From the NCBI RefSeq assembly GCF_008831285.2, contig NC_045138.2, positions 7,037,205 through 7,101,204 on the forward strand: a stretch of 64,000 nucleotides of DNA. Reading direction: 5' to 3'. The DNA is from Nymphaea colorata (Eukaryota > Streptophyta > Magnoliopsida > Nymphaeales > Nymphaeaceae). Position numbers and translations under genes: made by a program. Below are positions 10,613 to 19,800 of this stretch, in pieces. Under the pieces are notes generated by a model that had not been told where the DNA came from, did no database searches, and saw nothing but the letters and a program-made list of their open reading frames with translations. Every line of letters begins with the position of its first letter. Position 1 is the stretch's first letter.

Positions 10613-11147
10613 GTCGCAAAGGTGACACCCTGAAGCATCTAAAATAGGCTCGCTTTATATAGGGAAACAAAAGGTTAAGTGATGGGTTCCACCGGCTCAC
10701 ACGAAAAGTTTAATAATTATAGTATGATATTATGGTGGTTCTCCCAATAAGAGTTATGGTGATTGATCTCCATTAGGGATGGGGAAATAGAAATCAGATT
10801 GGAGAAGGACACAGCAAGAAATAGAAATAGATATTCAAGGGGTATGTATGAAATCTTCCTAGCCTCCAACATATTTCTAGAGAGAGAAGTTTGTTCCTTT
10901 GTTTGTGTCCCTCTGTACGCATGTGTTTTCATGTAAACTTTTTTCTTTTCTTTTTTTTGGTGGGAGAATTACGAGGTGCTATTATTAGATAATATATTTT
11001 GATAATACATGTTATCAAATATTACAAGTTATGGGAAAACATATATATTTTGATAATATTTTATATAGTCATGACTTGCATTTTATATTATAAATTATGA
11101 ACGTAAACTTTTATTTTATTTTATTTACATATAAATCATGCAACCGT

Positions 11148-11423
11148 TGCCGGCGTTTTGGATGACAGCTCAAAACCAGGTTTTGGTGTGTATGGTTTTA
11201 CCTTCAAAACCATGTTTGGGTATGTTTGGATAACATAAAAACCGGGTTTGGTTAAAACTCAGTTTTCACAAAACCTTGTTTTTAAAAAAGACGGTGAATC
11301 CATTTTTCAAATAATTAAAAAGAAGTATCCAAATACAAAAACCCATTTTTCACAAACTTTGCATTAAAAAGGTCAGTTTTTACAAAACTGGGTTTCGGAA
11401 AGTGTCATCCAAATGCACCCTTT
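11148..11423. mobile_element. MITE with TTTGGATGAC ends and AAAACC-rich interior
   Basis: Left GCGTTTTGGATGAC and right GTCATCCAAATGCACC are inverted. The interior repeats AAAACC(A/G)GGTTT and CAAAACC words in both orientations. A second copy, split by the tandem array, spans 11643-12345. Confidence 0.6.
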
Positions 11424-11861
11424 ATGTTATGTATAATAACTTAGCTATGAGAAAAAGAAAAAAAGTGTATTGATTGATTTATTGATTATGCATGTGGGAA
11501 AAACTAGGAGGTGCTGTTGGTACATCAATTTCAAAGCCTAACATACATATTTTTTTATAATATTTCATATTAGTCGTGACATATATTTTATATTAAAATT
11601 TGTGAAAATAAACCTTTTATTTTATTTTATTTACATGTCAATGATGTCAACTTTTCCGGAATTTTGGATGACACCCAAAACCAGATTTCATGGCAATGGT
11701 TTTACTTCCAAAGCCATGTTTTGGGTGTATTTGAACAATATAAAAAAGTTGGGTTTGGTTAAAATTTAGTTTTCATAAATTCTGGTCTTTGAAATGAACG
11801 TGAACAATCGGATCCCCACTACCATATTATCCACGAAAAAAAACAAGGAATTTTTCACTTA

Positions 11862-12250
11862 GGGTGGTGTGGGTACTACATGTGGCTGGACCTAGCTGAA
11901 CCTATGCCCAGTTTAGTTTAATCACAATGCAAGTTTTCAGGGACTGGCATGGGCAATGCCAACACCAGTAGCTCTACTATTAGTTTTGAGGCACTGACTC
12001 AGGTTTGATGTGGGTACTACATGCGGCTGAACCTATGTCCAATTTAATCACAATGCAAGTTTTCAAGGATTGGCATGAGTAGTGCCAACACCAGTTACTC
12101 AGTAGATCCGCTATTAGTTTTGGGGCACTGACTCAGGTTTAGTGTGGGCACCGCATGTGGTCAGCTTAATAACAATGCAAGATTTGAGGGGCTGACATGG
12201 GCAGTGGCCCGCACCAATCACACAATATCAGAGCTACCCGCTACTGGTTT
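11862..12250. repeat. Three-copy tandem array (about 127 bp unit) derived from a hAT MITE
   Basis: Three units each contain GTGTGGGTACTACATG or GTGTGGGCACCGCATG, AATAACAATGCAAG-type and GGCACTGACTCAGGTTT segments. The last unit ends GGGCAGTGGCCCGCACC..GAGCTACCCGCTACTG, matching the right side of the MITE at 54758-54936. This is an internally amplified member of that family. Confidence 0.7.
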
Positions 12251-12825
12251 TGGTTGTGTCACTCAAATACAAAAAAACCCATTTTTCATAAACCCTACAA
12301 AAATTTTTCATAAAACGAAGTTTCGAGAGTGTCATTCAAATGCACCCTTCACGTCATGCTTAAAAACATTGCTATATAGCACTATAACATAACTATAAGA
12401 AAAAGAAAAGAAAAAGTGTATTTATTGATTTACTGATTATGCATGTGGGTGATCAACAGAATCGTCATGGAGATTGGGTGGTTCGGGTTAATGGCCATTT
12501 GATCGGGTTTTGGCCGGAAACAAACTCCGACGGTGAATTTGGGCTAGCGAATGAGGTTCACTGGGGAGGAAAGGTTTTGGACTCGAGAAGATGGGGAAGG
12601 CACACCAAGACCAGAATGGGCAGCGGGCATTCCTCAGAACAGGGGATAATTAAAAGCATGACCCTATATGACCCCGACTACCAACCTTATGATCCTCCTC
12701 ATCAACTTAATGTTTTCATGACCAATCCCGGCTGCTATAACGTCACATACTGGCAGGATGAATCAGATGGCCACTACATAACCGTGGGCGGACCAGGATT
12801 TACCGCGACTAATAGTTGCCTTTGA

Positions 12826-13690
12826 TCGTCTCCGCGACCAGACCTCGAAGCAAGTTAAAACCTTGAAGACATATGAGTATGAACTTGAGTGGTTTTATGT
12901 CTAAGGTTGCTTCTCCTAAATAGACATTTTAAAAGAACAAAACGCCGCTCCCACCAATCTTTCCATTAAATTTTATGCGACTCCCTTTTAGTATTTCATT
13001 GTATCGACTGTTTAAATAGATGGTTCATTGCATGGTGGGATCACCTAATTAGTCTATCAAATACATTGTATTTGTGATTTACTTGTCCATGATAATGAAT
13101 CATAACGCGAAGTACTTGAGTAGGGAACAATCAGAGGTAGAGGCAAGTTATCAAGGAAAAAGAATTGTCATTGATCATCTTAAATTGTGCTACAGCCACC
13201 TACACCCTGAACTAAGTTGGAACCTTGAAAGCATAAGGGTATGGTGGTTTTATACTGAAGAAGGACAGGGGCAGAGCCAAGGCAAGGCCTGCATGGGCCC
13301 TGGCCCTACCTAAAAAATATATATATATATTTACATGTAAATTTAAAGAAAAAAAATCACTTGTTTTATATAAAAATTTTGAAAAATGATATTTTGGCCC
13401 TTGTCAAAATTTAGAAAGTTTAATTCAACCTGCCTCATGTAAAATTTCTAGCTTCGCCCATACCCAAGGGTGTTTTCTCTAAATAAACATTAATAAATTT
13501 ATTTCACCCACCAATCTTTCAAATGAAATGTCATGTAACTCTCTTTTAGTGTTTCATTATATGGATTGCTCAAATAGATTGTTCATGGGCATGGCAGGAT
13601 CACTTAATTGATCTATCAAATACATTGTATTTGTCATTTACCTGTCCATGATAATCAATCATAACGCGAAGCACTTGACTAGGGAACATG
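12826..13690. other. Duplicated neprosin 3' flank
   Basis: Sequence 12875-13120 (TGGTTTTATG..CATAACGCGAAGTACTTGA) recurs, diverged, at about 13235-13690 (..CATAACGCGAAGCACTTGA), with a MITE inserted in the second copy. Related TTATGCC(C/A)AAG..TAAATAAA(C/T)ATTTGAAGAAAA sequence occurs near 37000 and 39080, so the flank itself is a dispersed repeat. No gene seen. Confidence 0.6.
13264..13455 (+). mobile_element. CAGGGGC-ended hAT-like MITE
   Basis: Starts CAGGGGCAGAGCCAAGGC and ends AATTTCTAGCTTCGCCCATA. The interior TTACATGTAAATTT and GAAAAATGATATTTTGGCCC match the element at 38301-38489. It interrupts the second copy of the duplicated flank. A clear target-site duplication is not visible. 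Confidence 0.65.
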
Positions 13691-14124
13691 CATTTAAATC
13701 TGACATAATTCCATCCAAATTTGATCCCAGTAGTTGAATTATTTCATAAGAAAATTTGCATCTAGGGATAATTGAGTTTGAATTTGTAAGACGATCTTCA
13801 GTTTGTTCCTAATGTAAGGTATCATGATTTATTGTTTACATGTGAGCATGTTCATGTAATTTCTTTTTTGAATTAATTAGAAAATTGAACTTTTCATAGC
13901 AGGAAAACTGGCGTTATTTGGATGTTGTGAAAATCACCAAATTTGAGTTTACAATGGTAGTATTTGGGAAACCATATGGTTTTTGTTTGGTAGGGAAACC
14001 ACATGTTTTAAAATAGATTTTTTTTAAAAAAAAAAAAGTTCAACCTGAAAAGAGATCATGCATTGAATGAAATCCTCTTTCATTTTTTCCAATCACTTCC
14101 TAGCCTTTTTTTCTTAGATTGTAA

Positions 14125-14323
14125 TGGAAAACAAAGTATCTTTAGGTAATGAAAAATGTGCTTAAAACCTAGATACCTGATTTTAATAAGGAAATAATTT
14201 CTGATACTAAAGAAAACTTCCATATATAGCAGTCAAAGATACTTTGTTTTCCACATTTGACTGATATATAAATATATGGAAGTTTTCTTTAGTATCAGAA
14301 GCTATTTCCTTGTTAAAATCAGG
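14125..14323. repeat. Interleaved double inverted repeat (A-B-A'-B')
   Basis: A (14125-14143) is perfectly complementary to A' (14235-14253) over 19 bases. B (14176-14226) pairs with B' (14273-14323) over 51 bases with three mismatches. Because A' lies in the loop of B/B' and A lies outside it, the two stems cannot nest. Function unknown: it could be a small-RNA hairpin locus or a rearranged MITE. Confidence 0.8.
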
Positions 14324-14604
14324 TTTTTAACATGTTTAGAATGATAGTTCGAATTCATCAAAGCCCACAGCATGATGGACGGAGATCTTTTCAAGATATA
14401 AAAAGCATCAAACGCTTATTTAACATGAAATGGCGCATGTCTAAACATGCAAAGATGCATGACAAGAATCTAAAGTAACTGGAAATAAAAGGAGCAAACA
14501 AGCGAGAAATTCAGCCTTGTCAAGGGAAAAAAGAAAAAGAAAGGGAAAGCAAACCAGCACCACATGCACGTTATTTCTCCAACGCGTGTAACTTCGATAC
14601 ATCG

Positions 14605-14824
14605 GCAATATAAAGGCAGCCGTTTCCATGGAGAAACATAAACCATGCGCGCTTCATACTTCGCCATTTTGGTAGCAGCAGCTCGAGACGTATTGGTAGC
14701 TGGTAAAACCAGAAACGTTGCTTCAGTATTTTTGTTTGCACTTGCCGACTTGTCTACCTGTGATTTATTTCCATTAACTCCAAAAGTTTTGTTGCCATTT
14801 GGGTTACAACAACGTTCCTTAGTG
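14605..14824 (+). other. TATA-like site followed by a 60-residue open frame, unrecognised
   Basis: AATATAAAGGCAG at about 14607 lies some 38 bases before an ATG at 14645 opening a 60-residue frame. The frame begins MRASYFAILVAAA, weakly signal-peptide-like, and then shows no family signature. The stop is followed at once by CTCGAGT-type MITE remnants. It may be a broken gene start or chance. Confidence 0.2.
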
Positions 14825-14829
14825 TGACC

Positions 14830-16440
14830 TGGTCAAGTTCAAGTCAAGTTTTTACTTCCAAGTCAAGTCGAGTCCGAAATAGCTCAACTCATTGTGCAGC
14901 CCCAGTGAAAAATTAAAACGTTCAAATCATATTTAATTTGGTCAGTGCGTGGAACTAGTCAAGATTTATGAAACTTTTAAAAATAGAAAGAAAACACATG
15001 GAAGGTTGGAGTCTAAACTTGATTTTGAAAATTTCATAAGTTCTACTATTTTTATGTAACAAGATAATCTAATCGAGTCATTGCTATGACATGCATTAAA
15101 TCGTACCTAATTAGACAAGTACTACCACATGGTCCTTGTGTTAATTCTAATGATGAATATAGATTAATCGTTATGTGATTAATTGCAAATAGACAAATTT
15201 TAGTTTGAACAGATAGTTAGGGGATAAAATTTTGAAAATTGGGAATGTAAACCTAAGGTATGGTAATATATATATATATATATATATATATAATACATGC
15301 ATGTACATTGTTAATGTAGAGTCAAATTCAAATTAAGAACACATGTTAGTCATGAATCCTCATATGGATTTGTCTGATGATACAAGCAGTTCATGATAGC
15401 TCATTGGCTATAGGATTGTCATGATAGATAATTGGCTATAGGATTGTCATCATCAGTTTTTGTGTTGGACAACATTGGTGATCTAGGCACTGTGTTGAGT
15501 ATGAGCTTTGTCGTTATTTTATTCTTCGGGTTTGAGTCTTTCTGTGAGATTTGAAGATGTCACTTGAAAAAAAAAAATGCTTTGTTAGTTCTTAGTTTGT
15601 CATGTACTACTCGAGTTGTGGTTTGGTTTTAATGACTTTTATACGTGTATATTAAAAAAAATTGTATCAAGAACTTGGGTCATGACAATTGATCACTAAA
15701 AACTAGACATATTAACATTGACAATAGTTCATGGTACTTTTAACAATGATTTATAATTCTCCTAGCGATTTTTTTTTATTTTTCATTTATTTAGTAACAT
15801 TGCACATAGATGAATACACATGCACAAGTGAACAAGTGAATGATTACTTTAACTATCCAAAATCACTGAACTCACTCATGAGGGCCGTCTGATCTATTGT
15901 GATGAGCAGTTGAGAGAAAATAACAAAAAGTGTGAATTAATACTAAATCATGAAAATACTTATCACATGTTTGTTTCTCTCTCAACAGTTAAGTACAATG
16001 GATAAGACGGCGCTCATGAGCTGAGTGATTTTAGTTACTGGATAGCAGGAGTCAAAATTCAATTTTTATGCACACACATAGATATATAGAAATTAGTAGT
16101 TACTAAAAGTGCTAGATTTGTAAAGAATTATTTTAGTTATTGATATTTTGAATGTAGATGGTTGAAAGAAAAACAATGCAAAACAGGAAATAGGGATGAT
16201 ACTCTTACTATTAATTAATAACTTTTTTTCTCAACTATTGTAAATCTTGTAATGATCAACAACCAATATTTTTATGGGTGTACCATGTAAGGGTTTTAAT
16301 TTATCAATTATATACATATATGTGTTTACTTTTATGTGAGCCATAAGCAATATAGGTTGCTTAAGAAACGGACAGGTTTAGGTTGAGTCCAATCGTTTTA
16401 GTGCGCAAGAAGAAGATCGAAAGCGTAAAATCCATCAAGT
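14830..16440. other. Intergenic stretch upstream of the RNase H gene
   Basis: AT-rich, with a CTCGAGT-family remnant (to about 14905), a short TA array (15269-15292) and a long inverted-repeat element at about 15839-16060. No recognisable coding sequence. Confidence 0.45.
15839..16060. mobile_element. MITE-like element with about 60-bp inverted arms
   Basis: Left arm AAAATCACT..CTCATGAGGGCCGTC..GTTGAGAGAAA and right arm TTTCTCTCTCAAC..GACGGCGCTCATGAG..AGTGATTTTA are roughly 80% complementary around a short AT-rich loop. A diverged relative lies at about 41430-41650 (GACTATGAGGACTGTCC..GAGTGACTC). Confidence 0.6.
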
Positions 16441-16794
16441 TCCGGTGGAAAGAAGTTGGTTCTGGAGTCTTGGACTCCCTGGCGTGATCAGCCCGATAGG
16501 ACCGTTTTCATCTTGGCGTCGGGGGTTCCCCAGGGTGCTGGGCGGTAAGGGTGTTCACTGTGGGCACAGTTGCCTTTCCGATCTCTCTGAAAGACCGGAA
16601 CGGATGATGGCTCACCTTCTCTCTGCAATGGTACCCGTTTGCTTTCTTTGCCTCTCTGATGAAGCTCTCCATCTGCTTTACTTACTTGGGAAGATGGGTA
16701 TCTTTTTCAATCAGTAGTTTAGCGCCTTTGATCCTTCCACTTTTCGCTCCTCTGGCGGAACCAAATCGTTTTCGTTTTCTTGTCGATCTCTTGC

Positions 16795-16800
16795 TATAAA
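16795..16800 (+). promoter_or_regulatory. Candidate TATA box of the RNase H gene
   Basis: GCTATAAAAG lies 40 bases before the first ATG (16840) of the open first exon, a normal plant spacing if transcription starts around 16825. Confidence 0.5.
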
Positions 16801-16839
16801 AGTTGATTTTTTTCCTCCTTATTCTATAGACCTTCTGGA

Positions 16840-19800
16840 GTGCTTCCTTCCGAAGAGGTTGAAGCGCGCCTGTACATGACCTGCGCGGTTGGGTTTCAAT
16901 GGAGCTGTAGTTTCAAATGGGGGAGCTGTATCCCTTCTGAGACGATCAGAAACAGACGTGGGTTTCGCCCGAGGGCGCTTGAATCAAGCGCTGTATTGGT
17001 GCTCTTCGATACTCGTTGCAGTTGTGCGAGAATCTTGCGGGAACCGGTTGCTGTTGGCTGGGAGCGTTGGGGACCAATGGAAGAAGAGAAGGACGCCTTC
17101 TATGTGGTTAGGAAGGGAGACACTGTGGGGGTATACAAGTCCTTGAAGGATTGCCAAGGCCAAGTTGGTCCACTCTTCCATGCATCTCTACTGCATATAT
17201 TTTCGCTTCTTTTGTTTCTGAGGACAATAAGCTTTATCCTTTTACAATTTTTTCTCTACTATTAAGTGGTAGGTAAATGTGTAGCATATTATATCAGGTT
17301 AACTCCTGCCTATTTTCAGAAGTAGGAAAACATTGACGCTGGCCGTGTTGTTTTACCATGGCGCTGTTTTGCTTTTAACATGGGGAAACGCCATCGCTTG
17401 ATACTTTACTTGATTCAGCACTTGCAAATATGAACACATTGCTGCAAATGATATTTATCGGGTCAACGTTTAATGCTAACTAACCATGGTTTGCTCTTTA
17501 AGTGCGTCCTGTTCTTTGGATAGATACTGTTTAAAAGCAATCCTTTTTGTCTGTTCTGGCGTTTAGGTTGAGATGGTTCTCGGAGATTAGCTCTGACTAG
17601 CCAGCTAGCTGGGTTTCACGTCTCTACGTGCATATGTCAAGATATAGATGTATATGAAAGAGAAAACAGTCTGTTCACGACACAAATGATTTGTAAGACA
17701 ATTTTGGAAATAATTCTTGACAGTGTTTCAGCAGAGAGGGGGTTTAGTAGGCAATAACACAACCCTCTGACTTGAATATGATGAAGTTGATGGTTGGATT
17801 GTGGTGTTGTTAGTTGGTACTTGTTTTGAATAAATTATTTCAGCCATTGTTGCTTATCACCCTGTGAGGTACAAAGTTACAAACATATTTATATTTTTTC
17901 CAGTTGTGGGACCCAACTTTTAGCGTGTATAAAGGTCATTACTTGTCTAAGCAAGCTGAAGAATATCTGGCTCTTTGCGGGCTGAAGAATGCTGCCTACT
18001 CAATCTGTTCAATGGACCTGAAGGAGGATGTTTTTGGACCTCTTGTTCCATGTTCTCATCAGGTAGTACTTTGACGAGGATCATCCCATGTTATTATGTT
18101 TTTGTGATGATTATTCTGCATTACAGTCAACTTGAACTTCTAAATTCCTTTGTAAGTTTGTACCACATGCCTAATGTGCATCCATCATTTTGAAATAATC
18201 TTGCTATTTCTCTTTATTTTACATGGTGCATAATGTATTAGCCAATAGTTCCTGCTAGGAACTTCAGAAGTTAAAACATTAGTCAATTAAGTGAGACTGA
18301 TGCCTAGGGTATCTAAAGTTGAACTAGGTTACTAGTGTTATTTAAGCCTAGGGAACCTAGACTAGTCTGATTTTGTGGGTAGGCCTATCATTTCCCATGC
18401 AACATCAACAGGTCTAACTGTCTAAGCTGGAACTCCAGTTGCCAAAATTTTTTTGCTATGAAAATCTACAAGCACAATAAATTCTGAATCATTCTAAGTT
18501 GAATTGGTATTTAAGCTTCCAGTGCAGTTTCTTTTTTTGTGCTATGTTCAATTAGCTTATTTTTTTATAAGTGTTTCTTCCCAAGGTCATGCATGCAGAG
18601 CACTATAGTGGTTGTGATGGGAACTGATGGAACAATAAATTTGTTTTGAGAAGTTGCTTATTTGTTTCTTAAATTTCTTTTGCTTCTGTCATTTTTGAAA
18701 CACAAAGGATGACTTTTATCTTACTCAGGAACCAGATGGCGTTTTCTCTTCTTTTGCCAAGAGGTCCAGTAAAACAGTTGAGCAGAAGAGGCCAGTTGAA
18801 ATTCGTGATGCAGATTCCATTAATGTGAGTCGGAACCCTGTCTTATCATGTTTAGTAGTGCTAAAGTTAGATTTGTTAGATGATTTTGCATGACAAAAAG
18901 GGCTACCATTACAAAGAAAAGTAATGACACACTGATCAAAATTTGATCATGAAATTTTCTGTATTTGTTTGCATTATCATCACATTTGTAGTGCTGCATG
19001 GTTATGATAAATGTTCTAGTTATATTGGAGGAATATTTTATCATTTGCTAGTTCACTTATTGAAATTGAATTTCCTTGGTACAAATTTAATAGATTCTAA
19101 ATAGTTCAATTGGGTACTACTCATTTAATTTCTTGCCCCATGTTTCATACTGAACATGAATGATCATTCTTTTAGACAGAAAAGATTTTCAAAGTTCATA
19201 GATGTTCACTTCATTAGGGTGTGACAGTATACAGCTTTTACAGGTGTTGTAATATATTAATCTTCAAATTGCCTGATTATGTCCTAAATGTTTGAATTGT
19301 TGACTGTAATTTCTCTGCTATGCTTTTATCATCTCCATATTGTGAGGGTTCTCATTTACGCATATTAGCATATCTTGTTTTTGCATGGACATGCAGAACA
19401 TGTCACTACAACTGCTAATACACGAACTAAGTCGCTTAATTTTCTGTTCATTAAGTTAAATAAATGTAAAATCACTCTATTATCATTCAAAACATATCGA
19501 CGAATATTAGTGATCTCTGGAACTATCACAGCTTTATTTGGTACATTATCAGGAAGATATTGTGATGTCTCATAAATATAATAAAAACATAGACATCATG
19601 GTAATATTGCTATAATATCATGTTGTTTTCCCTTAAAATCTTTTGCTTAAGAAACTCATAATTTCATAAAATTTTCTATAAATTTCCAAAATTTTCTCAG
19701 AAAATAAAATTTGGAGAATCCCGGGAACTTTTTCCTGAGAATGATATTTGTGATTGTTATATGAAGTTATGATCTGACATGATCTGCATTTGTTTCAGTA

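Larger units (their letters stand above)
10966..12459. repeat. Tandem duplication in neprosin intron
   Basis: Unit 1 is about 10966-11496 and unit 2 about 11497-12452. Each starts with a GAGGTGCT block, contains a GTTTTGGATGAC..GTCATCCAAATGCACC MITE-like sequence, and ends GATTATGCATGTGGG. Unit 2 is longer because a three-copy tandem array (11862-12250) lies inside its MITE. The end of unit 2 abuts the acceptor of the last neprosin exon. Confidence 0.7.
6126..12825 (+). pseudogene. Neprosin-family (DUF239) protease gene, decayed, six exon remnants
   Basis: Neprosins are secreted plant glutamic peptidases. Remnants in order: 6126-6264 signal peptide (SLILCLLGILVSHGS), then KPVKSH one frame away; 7316-7387 with GDVFDCVDFYSQPG, the propeptide hallmark; 8124-about 8300 with GCPAGSVLFLKATK, matching the family's CPxGTxPIRRTT; 9396-9542 with GGGKGIINIWSPSV and SVEAGWM, which includes a catalytic Glu region; 9669-9722 VNPGLFGDRKARFFYF; and 12460-12825 with GDWVV, IGFWPE, GSGHSSEQG and PGCYNVTYW, then a stop. 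Phases of exons 2, 4, 5 and the last exon fit (phase 0). Defects: a frameshift in exon 1 near 6196-6225; no sequence for the roughly 55-residue GCYNxxCxGFVQ core between 9722 and 12460; and WGGK where family members usually have WGGE. The donor of exon 3 is uncertain. Called a pseudogene, though a reduced transcript is possible. Confidence 0.65.

Noticed and set aside
12144-12392. Open frame in the three-copy tandem array
   Set aside because: Derived from MITE repeats, with no similarity to neprosin or any other family.
16445-16717. 90-residue open frame upstream of the RNase H gene
   Set aside because: It lies upstream of the best TATA box and first exon. There is no recognised domain and no clear splice link to the gene.
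16889-17146. Alternative frames overlapping RNase H exon 1
   Set aside because: They overlap the frame that carries the recognisable FYVVRKGDTVGVYKS sequence and have no domain of their own.
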